A stretch of 64,000 nucleotides of DNA from Haliotispira sp965263485 (GTDB lineage Bacteria > Spirochaetota > Spirochaetia > SP-2023), in NCBI GenBank assembly GCA_965263485.1, contig CBDHHO010000001.1, positions 744,001 through 808,000 of the forward strand. Reading direction: 5' to 3'. Under the pieces are notes generated by a model that saw nothing but the letters and a program-made list of their open reading frames with translations, was not told the origin of the DNA and did no database searches. This document shows positions 9,226 through 17,984 of this stretch, in pieces; within the stretch, counting starts at the first letter, position 1; the number at the start of each line of letters is the position of its first letter. The position numbers and the translations under genes are program-made.

Positions 9226-9263
9226 ATATCCCTTCCCTCATTGAGTCTTCTGGGAAGGGATAT
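9226..9263 (-). terminator. Intercistronic hairpin after the binding-protein gene
   Basis: ATATCCCTTCCC (9226-9237) and its exact reverse complement GGGAAGGGATAT (9252-9263) form a 12-bp stem with a 14-nt loop in the gap between the binding-protein and permease genes. Only a weak T run follows on the transcribed strand. It is therefore more likely an mRNA-stabilising or partially terminating hairpin, as at malE-malF junctions, than a full terminator. Confidence 0.7.
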
Positions 9264-9268
9264 GTACT

Positions 9269-10618
9269 TTAATTGACGACACCTCCGGGAAGAAGGATCA
9301 ACCCTTTTTCTTTTTCTTTCTCCCAAGCATTTTGAATGCTCTGGCAAAATTGCAGTGGAGTAATGTCGCCGCTTAAGAGTGATTGGAGACCATTATAGGT
9401 TGCTTCAGTTGTTTCCGGTGGAACTACTGTATCCAGAAACGCATGGATAGTACCATTCCCTCGATCTCTATCTACCACCTCAGCCATCTCTTTGCGCAAC
9501 TGGGGCAGATCTACATTTTGGAGGATACTGGCAACAGGTCCCACAGGCCAAAATCCTTTTTCTAAAAGAGTTTTGCGTGAGTTATCTCGAAATAAAACAA
9601 AATCTAACAGTTTTGCGCTTTCTTCTTGATATGGACTGGAAGCACTGATATACCAACCTTCGCCGATATCTTCTGTAGGATATATTTTCTGATCTTCCGC
9701 CAGTGCAGGAATTTGAAATACTCCAAATGTCTGTTCCAGATAGTCTTTTCCGTATTTTTGGATGGCTTCCGCAATGACCCATGGTCCAGTATAGGTCATG
9801 GGAGTATCTTCATCCCAAAAATGACTCATTGTCTCAGGATAACCTATGGCGTTAGGACTCGGCCCAAAGTAACCTTTGGTAGACATATCTTGCAGCCATG
9901 TTGCTGCTGAAACAAATTCTTCAGAATCCCAACGACCCTGTCCGAACATTACCTCATCTATTCCAGCAGGCCCTGCGAACCGCCCAAAAGCCATTGACTG
10001 AAGGTGAGAAATCGGCCATTGATCACTGCCACCCAAGCCAATGGGAGTGTCATAACCGTTCTGCTTCAAGGTATCCAATATTTGGATAAATTCTTGATAG
10101 TTCTCTGGAATGGCAAGATTCAATTCATTAAAAATTGATTTATTGTAAAACATTACAGTAGATTCTACTTGATCCCCAACAGCCCATAATTTCCCATCAC
10201 TGGAAGTATAATTCACGACAGTATCTGGAATAACTTTATCCCAACCATATTCTTTGTAATACTTATTCAGGGGGCTTACCAGCCCACCCCCAATAATTGC
10301 CTTCGGCTGCCCTGGACCAGTGCCGAATTGGAATACATCAGGTCCTCCTGTTCCACTGCTCAACGAAGGTACGAGAGCCGGATTCTTTAATTCATCGCCA
10401 ATAAATACAGGTTCAACATCAATTTTTCCTTCTTGTTGTTTGGCAAATTCTTGAATTAATTCAGAGTAAACATTGGCACTTCCAGGTTCTCCCCCCAGCC
10501 AGATAGTCAATTGGGGAATCTGAGATTCGTTTTTTTGACAAGAAGAAAATATAATACTAATGGATATTATTATAAAATAAATCCATTGGTATTTATTTTG
10601 TTGTACTTGGTTTATCAT
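9269..10618 (-). CDS. Extracellular solute-binding lipoprotein of a CUT1 sugar ABC transporter
   Basis: The 449-residue protein has a signal peptide of about 26 residues ending in a spirochaete-style lipobox IFSSC (lipidated Cys27). After it comes a family-1 binding-protein fold: LTIWLGGEPG at the start of the mature domain, a YNKSIFNELNL segment, and a TGPWVIAEAI region typical of MalE/UgpB-like proteins. It should be tethered in the periplasm and deliver a sugar to the two permeases encoded just downstream. The ribosome-binding site (AGGAGG-like) precedes the ATG. Its promoter (10884-10912) is displaced upstream by an inserted dispersed element, so the transcript carries that element in its 5' leader. 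Confidence 0.9.
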   Translation of the reverse strand: MINQVQQNKYQWIYFIIISISIIFSSCQKNESQIPQLTIWLGGEPGSANVYSELIQEFAKQQEGKIDVEPVFIGDELKNPALVPSLSSGTGGPDVFQFGTGPGQPKAIIGGGLVSPLNKYYKEYGWDKVIPDTVVNYTSSDGKLWAVGDQVESTVMFYNKSIFNELNLAIPENYQEFIQILDTLKQNGYDTPIGLGGSDQWPISHLQSMAFGRFAGPAGIDEVMFGQGRWDSEEFVSAATWLQDMSTKGYFGPSPNAIGYPETMSHFWDEDTPMTYTGPWVIAEAIQKYGKDYLEQTFGVFQIPALAEDQKIYPTEDIGEGWYISASSPYQEESAKLLDFVLFRDNSRKTLLEKGFWPVGPVASILQNVDLPQLRKEMAEVVDRDRGNGTIHAFLDTVVPPETTEATYNGLQSLLSGDITPLQFCQSIQNAWEKEKEKGLILLPGGVVN

Positions 10619-10702
10619 TATTGTACCTCCTCAAGATAATCTTAGACTAACATTAGAGTTATTGCAGACTCTTACGGACCTCACGTAATCGCTCACTCTT
10701 AA

Positions 10703-10866
10703 GGGGACCTCTAAAAATTCCAATTTTGCGCCAGACTTGATCTTTTTCACGGAGCAGCTTTGTCACGAAATCCTTACCATACAATAAAGTATGCCTCGGC
10801 TTCCGTTCCTCGCCGCCGCAAAAAATCTCTTCGTCTGGCATCAAAAGCGAATTTTTAGAGGTCCCC
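10703..10866 (-). repeat. Dispersed MITE-like element, copy 2, with TTAA target duplication
   Basis: This is a complete 164-bp copy. The terminal inverted repeats GGGGACCTCTAAAAATT and complement are perfect. It is flanked by identical TTAA at 10699-10702 and 10867-10870. The interior is the B module (short form, like copy 1). It lies between a promoter and the binding-protein gene it serves. Confidence 0.92.
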
Positions 10867-10883
10867 TTAAGCTATTGTTCGTA

Positions 10884-10912
10884 ATTCTCGCACAATGTAT
10901 CCGGTTTGTCAA
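10884..10912 (-). promoter_or_regulatory. Promoter of the first sugar operon
   Basis: On the minus strand, TTGACA (10912-10907), a 17-nt spacer and GAGAAT (10889-10884) form a sigma-70-type promoter. The stretch TTGTGCGAGAAT across the -10 recurs almost unchanged at the promoter of the second sugar operon (17272-17300), with the same 17-nt spacing. This points to a common regulator or common ancestry. Confidence 0.72.
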
Positions 10913-10952
10913 CTAAAAAGTTTAAAAATCAAATGTAACTGCCCTTAAATAA

Positions 10953-11436
10953 TTAAAATATTGTAATAAAGTAATTAACTGGCCATGGATATAAATAGGG
11001 CCAAGCCAAAGCTCCGGAGAATGTGGCACAGACTGTCAATCCCAGGTTTTGCGAAGCTTGTGCAGACAGCAGCAATTGCCGGACAGCCCATTCCTGGCGT
11101 ACTTTGGGTTTGCCATGGAGTTCCTGGGGGGCAAAGACATCAAGCAGAGCATCGTAGGCTGGGTGCACAGCTACTAGTTGCCCCTGCAAGTGGGTTGAGA
11201 GTTCTGTAATGCATAGGCCTGAATCAGCTAGTCTCCCGCGAATTTCATCGCAATAAGTCTGACTCTTTGCCACCCGTTCGATGTCAAAGAGTCGCTTGTC
11301 CCAGCTGGGAATTTGCAGGCCTTTGTAGCCCATTCTGCAGCCCATTTACCTATGCTTTCCAAGCTGTTAAAATGGTTCATGCTCTCCGGCAAACTGGGCC
11401 AGAAAGATGGCGGGTCCCTGGAGAGTGTTCATGGTA
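10953..11436 (-). pseudogene. Truncated, frameshifted sugar-phosphate isomerase/epimerase (TIM barrel)
   Basis: A minus-strand frame of about 125 codons (YKGLQIPSWD, then DSGLCITELSTHLQGQ and FSGALAWPYLYPWP) matches the N-terminal part of xylose-isomerase-like TIM-barrel proteins of roughly 350 residues. The beginning is recoverable only across two frameshifts: MNTLQGPAIFLAQFAG starts at about 11430, then SLESIGKWAAE continues in another frame. The 3' two thirds are missing after about 10979, where AT-rich unrelated DNA and the upstream promoter of the other operon begin. It would have been the last gene of the second sugar operon. Confidence 0.75.
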
Positions 11437-11446
11437 GATATCCTTA

Positions 11447-12415
11447 CTATTTTTTCTGGTACTTGTTTCCAACGGCAACTGCCAGAATCAGAATAATTCC
11501 GCGGACAATCATCTGCTGACTGACACTCAAGCCACCCAGCACTAAACCGTTGTTAATCATGCCCATCATCAATGAACCAATCACAGCTCCGAACACAAAA
11601 CCTGTGCCCCCTGCCATACCAGTTCCCCCCAGTATCACAGCCGCAATTACCGAAAGTTCATCGCCTTCACCATAGGTATAGCGACCGGCCTGGAGCCTGC
11701 CGGCATATAAAATTCCGGCAAAGCTGGCTATCAGTCCGGACAACGTCATTACGTAAATTTTTATTCGGTGCGTTTTGACTCCCGAATAAATAGAAGCTGT
11801 CTCATTCCCCCCGGTAGCCAGAATGCGCTTGCCAAAGGCAGTGCGTTTGATCATAAGCAATCCGAGTAGCAAAATTAAGATTGTCCAGAAGAACAGAATG
11901 GGGATGCCCATAATATCCCCCGTACCAAAGAGAAAATTAAATCGAGAGTTCAAAATTGGAACGGCTGCCGTATTCGTCAACCACATTGCCCCCCCCCGGA
12001 TAATACCCATGGTCCCCAGAGTCACCAGAAAAGACGGGATATTCCAATGGGTTATTAAAATTCCATTAACCCAACCGATCAAGCAACCAACAACAAGTCC
12101 GGCGAGTAGTCCCAAGATAATGCTGCCAGTACTGTTTACCGTAAGGGCCGCCACCAGAGAGGACAGCGCAGCAATAGAGCCTACTGACAAGTCAATCAGT
12201 CCCGCACCAATAACAAAAGTCATAGTTACGGCCATAATAGAAATCATGGCGGTCTGCCGGGTAATATTCAAAATATTCTTTGAAGAAACAAAGCCTCTGG
12301 GACCTAAAGTCAATACAAAGAACACAAAAACTAACAGAAAGGCCAAGTAGACTATATATCCGGTCCAGTCAGTTTCTCTAATCCTCTTTATAGACAATTT
12401 ATTGTTGAATGGCAT
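11447..12415 (-). CDS. Ribose-type (CUT2) ABC transporter permease
   Basis: A 322-residue membrane protein of the RbsC/XylH family, recognisable by the AVTMTFVIGAGLIDLSVGS block and the later VIAAVILGGTGMAGG motif, the best conserved features of CUT2 permeases. About eight to ten hydrophobic helices are present. The start at 12415 is chosen because GAGGAAG lies 9 nt upstream and the frame overlaps the end of the ATPase gene by 17 nt, implying coupling. The gene holds an uninterrupted run of nine G (complement at 11989-11997) inside an Arg-Gly-Gly-Ala stretch; slippage there would shift the frame. Confidence 0.9.
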   Translation of the reverse strand: MPFNNKLSIKRIRETDWTGYIVYLAFLLVFVFFVLTLGPRGFVSSKNILNITRQTAMISIMAVTMTFVIGAGLIDLSVGSIAALSSLVAALTVNSTGSIILGLLAGLVVGCLIGWVNGILITHWNIPSFLVTLGTMGIIRGGAMWLTNTAAVPILNSRFNFLFGTGDIMGIPILFFWTILILLLGLLMIKRTAFGKRILATGGNETASIYSGVKTHRIKIYVMTLSGLIASFAGILYAGRLQAGRYTYGEGDELSVIAAVILGGTGMAGGTGFVFGAVIGSLMMGMINNGLVLGGLSVSQQMIVRGIILILAVAVGNKYQKK

Positions 12416-13895
12416 GCTGTAACACTTCCTCTCCATCTATTTCTTTATGAACAATTTCTTCCACAATCCGGTGATTTTTTAAAACCAGAATCCTGGAACA
12501 TATAGCAATTAGCTCTTGGAGTTCAGATGAAACAATAATGACACTTTTTCCCTGATCCGCAAATTGTCGTATAATTTCCAAAATTTCGCCTTTCGCACCG
12601 ACATCAATACCCGCCGTAGGTTCATCAAGCAGCAGAACTTCGGGAGCAATTTTCAGGCACTTAGCAATGACGACTTTTTGCTGGTTTCCTCCAGAAAGCA
12701 ATTGAACTACTTTGTCAGGACTGGAAGTCTTAATATTTAAATCTATAATGCTTTTCTGGGTCATTCTTGACGCAGTAACTCTATCCAGGAACAGGAACTT
12801 CGTTAACCTGTCCAGTAAAGGCAACAACAGGTTCTGCTTGACGGAGTGGGTGAGTATTAAGCCTTGTCTGCGACGGTCTTCTGGTACTAATGCGATGCCA
12901 CTACGGATTGCATCGGCAACACACGAGATTTTTAATTCTTTTTCCCGCAATATAATCTTTCCGGAATTCACGGAACGAAGTCCACAGAGTGCTTCCAGTA
13001 TTTCGGTGCGCCCACTGCCCATCAATCCAGCCAATCCTAAAATTTCACCTTCCCGGAGTTGAAAGGATACGGACTCCCGTGTGCCGCTGATTTCCAATGC
13101 CTCCACTTCCAGCATAGTTGTATTACTGAAAAATTTGCGATCCTTCCATCGAAAATGCCCTTTAGTATCAGAACCTATCATATTTTCAATGATCATTTCT
13201 ATTGAAAAATTTGCGGCTGCACCTCCGGTAATTAACTTACCATCACGCAGAATTGTGAGCGCATCGGCAATCTGGAGGATCTCATTCATACGATGAGAGA
13301 TGTAGACCATTGATATCCCATCGGCCTGGAGCTTGTGAATGATATCAAACAAAATAGCCGTTTCCGCTCCCGATAAAGAAGCGGTAGGTTCATCTAGCAC
13401 CAGAATCCTGGCTTGTTTTGATAAGGCTTTGGCAATTTCAACCATCTGGCAGTGGCCGGTGTTCAACTTGGCTACTCGTTGTCGCGGATCCAGATTAAGA
13501 CCGACTTTCTGCAAATATTTCCTGGCTTCTTCCTGCATACGGGGAAGATCCAGTAATCCACTGGAAGTATACACTTCACAGCCCAAGAACATATTCTCTG
13601 TAATCGATAAACTGGGAACCAGACTGAGTTCCTGAAAAATCATACTGATGCCATGCTGCCTGGCTTGTATAGGGTCAGATAAGCCGATTCTGTTCCCGTC
13701 CAGCAAAATTTGTCCTTGATCCGGCTGATAAACACCGGTCAAGATTTTCATTAACGTAGATTTTCCGGCTCCATTCTCGCCAATCAGCGCATGCACACTG
13801 CCTTTATGAAGTTGAAAATGCACACCCTCCAAGGCCTTGACTCCCCAAAACGCCTTGTGAATGCCCGACATTTCCAAGAATGGTGTGTCATACAT
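12399..13895 (-). CDS. Ribose-type (CUT2) sugar ABC transporter, duplicated ATPase
   Basis: At 498 residues this is the tandem two-domain ATPase typical of RbsA/XylG/MglA. Domain 1 has Walker A GENGAGKST at 39-47 and Walker B ILVLDEPTASL; its ABC signature is degenerate (LNTGHCQ). Domain 2 has a degenerate P-loop (GLMGSGRTE), a good signature LSGGNQQKV and LLLDEPTAGIDVG. This split of intact and degenerate sites is usual for the family. It powers uptake with the permease encoded just downstream and the binding protein encoded two genes upstream. Substrate is probably a pentose, inositol or related monosaccharide, inferred only from the family and neighbours. Confidence 0.92.
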   Translation of the reverse strand: MYDTPFLEMSGIHKAFWGVKALEGVHFQLHKGSVHALIGENGAGKSTLMKILTGVYQPDQGQILLDGNRIGLSDPIQARQHGISMIFQELSLVPSLSITENMFLGCEVYTSSGLLDLPRMQEEARKYLQKVGLNLDPRQRVAKLNTGHCQMVEIAKALSKQARILVLDEPTASLSGAETAILFDIIHKLQADGISMVYISHRMNEILQIADALTILRDGKLITGGAAANFSIEMIIENMIGSDTKGHFRWKDRKFFSNTTMLEVEALEISGTRESVSFQLREGEILGLAGLMGSGRTEILEALCGLRSVNSGKIILREKELKISCVADAIRSGIALVPEDRRRQGLILTHSVKQNLLLPLLDRLTKFLFLDRVTASRMTQKSIIDLNIKTSSPDKVVQLLSGGNQQKVVIAKCLKIAPEVLLLDEPTAGIDVGAKGEILEIIRQFADQGKSVIIVSSELQELIAICSRILVLKNHRIVEEIVHKEIDGEEVLQHAIQQ

Positions 13896-13941
13896 TTTCT
13901 TTTATCTATACCTAATTCAAGGGAGAAAGCAAGGATATTTT

Positions 13942-15111
13942 CTATACCTTTTCCCAGCACTTTGATCCCGAAGATTTAACAATAGCATCACAGATCAGAG
14001 AAATCTGATAGCCGTCAGCAAAGTCCGGGGCAACTCTATCTCCTTTGGCAACCGCACGCATAAAATCATAGCATTCAATAATTTTAGTCTCCCCATATCC
14101 AATGCCCAAGGCGGGAATTGGCCAGAGTCCTTCTCCGTATGGATGAGCTGGACCGGTATACACTGTGCGGAACCCTCTGCGGTCGGCCGGGTCGTCAGAA
14201 AAACAGACTTGCAATTCATCTCTCCGCTCGTAATTAAACAGAATAGAACCCTTTTCCCCATGAATTTCCAAGTTAATAAAGTTGTTACGTCCCCAGCCGT
14301 TTCGAGTAGCTTCAATACTGCCCAATGCACCGTGACTGAAGCGCATAAAACAAGCAATCTCATCATCGACATCAACTTCTGCTAAATTTACTTTTCCACT
14401 GGCTTTGACTGTTCCTAACTGATCCACCCCTCCTTCCTGAATGGGGCGTTGCGGGATATAAGTTTGCATTACCCCCAGAACTTCTGAAAATTCCCCCACC
14501 AAATAGCGAGCCATATCAATGACATGAGTACCTATATCTCCCAGTGCTCCAGAACCGGCAATTTTTTTCTGGAATCGCCAGGACAGAGGAGAATTCGGAT
14601 CGGCAGACCAGTCTTGTAGATAGGCCCCACGGAAATGTAGAATCTTACCAATGGCCCCCTCATCAATATATTTCTTTGCCAGAGCTATGGCCGGAGTCCG
14701 TCGATAATTAAAGGCCAATAAATTTTTAACTCCACTGGTTTGCACCGCATCGACCATTGATTTGGCTTCCTCAGTCGTGCGGGCAATCGGCTTTTCACAG
14801 ATAATATGCTTTCCCGCGTTGGCTGCGGCCACGGCGATTTCTGCGTGCAGGTGGTTGGGAGTTGCGATATCAATAATATCAATGTCTGAACGTTCTACCA
14901 GATTGCGCCAATTGCCTGTGGATTCCTGAAACCCAAAGCGGGCAGCAGCCTCTTTTGCTGATTCAGCACTGACATCCGCAATGATTTTCTTAACGGGCAT
15001 ACCAGGGGCTGGCCAAAAAAACATCGGCATGCATGAATAGGCCATCGCGTGGGCTTTGGCCATGAATCCAGCTCCAATCAATCCCACATTGTACTGTTTC
15101 GCGTCACTCAT
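13942..15111 (-). CDS. Gfo/Idh/MocA-family oxidoreductase, second copy
   Basis: The 389-residue protein has GLIGAGFMAKAHA for dinucleotide binding at residues 10-22, TPNHLHAEIA, and the canonical EKPIART with the catalytic lysine. Later motifs GDIGTHVID and the RNGWGRNNF stretch match inositol 2-dehydrogenase-like members. It differs clearly from the copy at 5258-6415. Embedded between the binding protein and the ATPase of an RbsABC-type transporter, and with a TIM-barrel isomerase first in the operon, it most likely starts catabolism of the imported sugar or inositol. Substrate remains unproven. Confidence 0.9.
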   Translation of the reverse strand: MSDAKQYNVGLIGAGFMAKAHAMAYSCMPMFFWPAPGMPVKKIIADVSAESAKEAAARFGFQESTGNWRNLVERSDIDIIDIATPNHLHAEIAVAAANAGKHIICEKPIARTTEEAKSMVDAVQTSGVKNLLAFNYRRTPAIALAKKYIDEGAIGKILHFRGAYLQDWSADPNSPLSWRFQKKIAGSGALGDIGTHVIDMARYLVGEFSEVLGVMQTYIPQRPIQEGGVDQLGTVKASGKVNLAEVDVDDEIACFMRFSHGALGSIEATRNGWGRNNFINLEIHGEKGSILFNYERRDELQVCFSDDPADRRGFRTVYTGPAHPYGEGLWPIPALGIGYGETKIIECYDFMRAVAKGDRVAPDFADGYQISLICDAIVKSSGSKCWEKV

Positions 15112-15143
15112 AATGACTACTCCTTCTTATAATAATTATGTGA

Positions 15144-15171
15144 GTAAGCCGTCAGTCAGCTGACAGCTTAC
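15144..15171 (-). terminator. Intercistronic hairpin after the second binding-protein gene
   Basis: The sequence GTAAGCCGTCAG and its near-complement CTGACAGCTTAC form a 12-bp stem with one mismatch and a four-base apex (15144-15171). It lies in the 74-nt gap between the binding-protein gene and the oxidoreductase gene. As in the first operon, this probably stabilises the upstream message or reduces read-through. No T tract follows. Confidence 0.6.
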
Positions 15172-15185
15172 TAGATCGGCTCCGC

Positions 15186-16340
15186 TTACTCTGTGCCAAT
15201 CACTTCGGGAGGGGCTGTTTTCTGGTAGACCTGTTGATAAGCTTCCTTCAGGTTACTTTGTCTGACTGCCAGTGATGGCACCGCTACGTAGGGAGGGGCA
15301 TCTTTTCCCAGCAGGGCATAGGCAGCCAAGGTCGCCTCAGCTACTCCCTGATTATAAGGAAGCTGCGCTCCTAATCCTTTGATGATTCCCCCTTCGGCGA
15401 TGATGCGTGCTGCATTATTTCCCAAATCAATAGTCGTCACAACCAAGTCATCACGACCTACAGACTTCGCCGAAGCCACCACACTTTCTGCCGGAAGATC
15501 CCAGACTGCGAATATCCCATTCAGATCGGGATGTTTAGTCAGCATAGCATCGGCCACCGTTGAGACTTTATTGGGATCATTAAAACCACTCTGTTCGACA
15601 ATCTGCATATTCGGGTACTTGTCTTGTATAGTGTTGACGAAGGCTTCTGTTCTCTGGTTGGTGACAAAAAAGTCTGCATCGTAGTAGATAACACCAAGAT
15701 TACCAGTCTCTCCCAGTTCTTCGGCCATAATTTCTGCGGCGGCAACACCATTGCCATAATTGTCTGCGGAGACCACACTGACATAGTCCTGTCCTGCGAC
15801 CAAACCAGAGGCAGAGTTGTCCATAAATACAATTTTAACTCCCTGATCGGCAGCAGATTTATAAGCGGGAGCAGTGGATACCGCATCAACAGGAATACTC
15901 ACCATTACATCGGGGTTGAGAACCAGAGCCGTTTCTATATCCGAAACTTGTTTTTCTGCTTTGAATTGGGCATCAGTAACACTTAGAACCTTGATTCCCA
16001 GTTCATCAAATGCAGCGCGCAGCCCTTTTTCCTGAGCCGTAGACCAGTCGTTGCCAGCATAGTGCATGACGATAACCGCAGTATAGTTCCCGGCTCGGAC
16101 TTGACGCACTTCATCTTCACTGAGACTCAGGGTTGCGGCCGACGTTGCAGATTCTCCGTTTGGACCAGTACTGAGGATCTTGCTTTTTGGCAAAGATTTA
16201 TTGCTGTTCAAAACAGTCATGTCCAAGGGTTCATCACTGAATTGCTTGAGCAGGGCTTGCTGTGATTTTTTGCTACATGAAAAAGTCACTAATAAGACAA
16301 TCATAACCATTATGAAAAAGTATCTTGTACGATATTTCAT
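15186..16340 (-). CDS. Ribose-type periplasmic sugar-binding lipoprotein
   Basis: The 384-residue protein begins with a hydrophobic signal peptide ending in the lipobox VTFSC (Cys22). A PBP1-type type I periplasmic binding fold follows: the AVIVMHYAGNDW start, DVMVSIPVDAVSTAPAYKSA, and NGIFAVWDLPAESVV near the hinge. It should bind a monosaccharide and feed the CUT2 permease. The ATG at 16340 is supported by AAGGAG 7 nt upstream. A spacer of about 70 residues between the lipid anchor and the fold is long and Ser/Thr-rich. It is the second gene of the operon and is followed by a hairpin that probably raises its relative expression. Confidence 0.9.
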   Translation of the reverse strand: MKYRTRYFFIMVMIVLLVTFSCSKKSQQALLKQFSDEPLDMTVLNSNKSLPKSKILSTGPNGESATSAATLSLSEDEVRQVRAGNYTAVIVMHYAGNDWSTAQEKGLRAAFDELGIKVLSVTDAQFKAEKQVSDIETALVLNPDVMVSIPVDAVSTAPAYKSAADQGVKIVFMDNSASGLVAGQDYVSVVSADNYGNGVAAAEIMAEELGETGNLGVIYYDADFFVTNQRTEAFVNTIQDKYPNMQIVEQSGFNDPNKVSTVADAMLTKHPDLNGIFAVWDLPAESVVASAKSVGRDDLVVTTIDLGNNAARIIAEGGIIKGLGAQLPYNQGVAEATLAAYALLGKDAPPYVAVPSLAVRQSNLKEAYQQVYQKTAPPEVIGTE

Positions 16341-16400
16341 TTGTATCTCCTTCAAATTTCACCTGGTTAAACAATAATTTTAATGGTGAGAAAATGTATG

Positions 16401-17216
16401 TTAAGCCCTAAAAAAGCTTTTTAAAAATTGATATGAAGTTTGTGCAGCTTCTATCGGACTACCTTCATAGCCATCAGCCTCTACCGTAAAGTCAATTTCT
16501 TGACTGGTATCCTGAGCCAGTTGGATAATCTTGCCGATATTGACGTTACCGGCCCCCAGAGGCAAAAACTTACCATCCTGGTAATCCTTGAGATGAATAT
16601 AAGGGATGCGTTTGATATATTTTTCAACGATTTGCGCAGCATCTCCCCCTCCTGCCGTAAGATGACCAGTGTCAGGACAGAGATCGATGCTGGTTAATGT
16701 CATGATCTTGTCGAGTTCGTCGGGGGCTTGAACCAAAGAGCCTAAGTGGGGATGGTAGGTGGGTATTAAATTATATTTCCGAGCTATTTGACCTGCTTCA
16801 TCTAAACGTTTCCCCAACAGTTTATAGTCTTGATCCTGCACTCCCCCACTACGCAGCGCACCACCACCAATCACCAAATGCTTTGCGCCCAATTCTCCGG
16901 CAAGTGCCGCAGTTTGCTCTATCTTATAGAGTTCCTCCGGGTAAATATCATCAAAGATGAAATTAGCTCCAGTATATACAGATAATAGCGTGGAATGGTG
17001 TTTCTCCAATAACGCCCGAAAGATCTCAGGATTTCCACGATATGCCATCAGATTGCCGTCAAATATTTCAATTCGTTCAAACCCGCCACCAGAGATCGCC
17101 GAGATAGCTTCCTGATCTCCTCCCGTAGAGCAATAGAACAAATCCTTGCCCGAGGTTACTCCTCCGGGACTGCCTACAACACTACCCCAAGCGTTGGTCA
17201 TATATCCGACTTTCAT
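16401..17216 (-). CDS. Sugar phosphate isomerase/epimerase, xylose-isomerase-like TIM barrel
   Basis: A 271-residue AP-endonuclease-2-type TIM barrel. Likely metal ligands appear in order: Glu in the ERIEIFDG strand, His in HLVIGGG/YHPHLG, Asp in LCPDTGHLTAGG, His in IHLKDY and Glu in FTVEADG. The set resembles IolE/IolI-like enzymes that isomerise or dehydrate keto-inositols and sugars. It is the first gene of the second operon, preceded by AGGAG and by a strong promoter at 17272-17300. With the downstream oxidoreductase it suggests inositol- or ketose-type catabolism, but several sugar epimerases would look the same. Confidence 0.88.
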   Translation of the reverse strand: MKVGYMTNAWGSVVGSPGGVTSGKDLFYCSTGGDQEAISAISGGGFERIEIFDGNLMAYRGNPEIFRALLEKHHSTLLSVYTGANFIFDDIYPEELYKIEQTAALAGELGAKHLVIGGGALRSGGVQDQDYKLLGKRLDEAGQIARKYNLIPTYHPHLGSLVQAPDELDKIMTLTSIDLCPDTGHLTAGGGDAAQIVEKYIKRIPYIHLKDYQDGKFLPLGAGNVNIGKIIQLAQDTSQEIDFTVEADGYEGSPIEAAQTSYQFLKSFFRA

Positions 17217-17271
17217 ATCATTATCTCCTGCAGCACATACTGGATTATCATGGCTCTAATCTACTTTGCAC

Positions 17272-17300
17272 ATTTTCGCACAAGTTTGACAATCTGTCAA
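17272..17300 (-). promoter_or_regulatory. Promoter of the second sugar operon with overlapping palindrome
   Basis: Minus-strand TTGACA (17300-17295), a 17-nt spacer and GAAAAT (17277-17272) form a good promoter. TTGACAGATTGTCAA, a perfect 6-bp inverted repeat with a 3-nt centre, begins at the -35 and is a candidate operator. TTGTGCGAAAAT over the -10 matches the first operon's promoter. Confidence 0.72.
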
Positions 17301-17389
17301 TTAAAAAATTGAACAATCGAATAATTATTCTACAAGAGCATTGAATTACTTTCCAATACGCGATTAGAGGACGATAGCGTATGATGAAC

Positions 17390-17561
17390 GCCCCTATGCA
17401 ACAGGCAGAGATTCCAAGATTTCCAGCACTGAAACAACTTGAGCTTCCAAGACGCGCGGCGGAGCAGCCCATTCCTCACAAATCCTGCCGTAAGGCAGAA
17501 CCTCTACTCGGTAACAAGATCGCGATTCAGCGCGGAATTGGAATTTTTAAGAGGTCCCCTT
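17390..17561 (+). repeat. Dispersed element, degenerate copy 3 (D-module variant)
   Basis: The right terminus (GGAATTGGAATTTTTAAGAG followed by GTCCCC) is clear and ends at about 17560. The interior shares CCTGCCGTAAGGCAGAACCT and the GATCGCGATTCAGCGCGG block with copy 6 at 21935-22155. The left terminus is missing or unrecognisable. Confidence 0.65.
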
Positions 17562-17984
17562 TAGTGTATTTAAAAACTTGAACAGCCCATGTATGGATAT
17601 TAGGGATAGTTTGGGTGGATGCCATTTGTATAACCTCTCAATCGTTGCTATTCCCTCCCCATTCCACATAAAGATGATATTATTATATATGTTCAATGGA
17701 AATATCGATTATTTAGGATTTTTGTACATGTGTAGAAAAGACAGCCCTTTAGGGGGCCGGACTGGGCGCAGCTGCCAAGGACGGCCTCCCAAGAAAAGCC
17801 AATTTTTAGGGGACCTCTAAAAATCGGCATTGCGATGTAAAATCAAAAAATCCTTCCTTAATCATAACAAAATAGCACAAAAAATAGTTGGATCCAAATT
17901 AATTACGATCAATAAATTCTAATGAAATTAGAATTTACATAAAAAAATCATTATTTACAGCATTTTAGATACAATTATTCACTA
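17562..17984. repeat. AT-rich gap with one left element terminus next to the IS5 copy
   Basis: No gene is visible. GGGGACCTCTAAAAAT at about 17810-17825 is a clean left terminus of the dispersed element, preceded by a short fragment (17749-17809) containing another terminus-like stretch. The matching right terminus lies on the other side of the insertion sequences at about 20359-20374. The remaining DNA to 17960 is AT-rich with no recognisable content. Confidence 0.55.
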
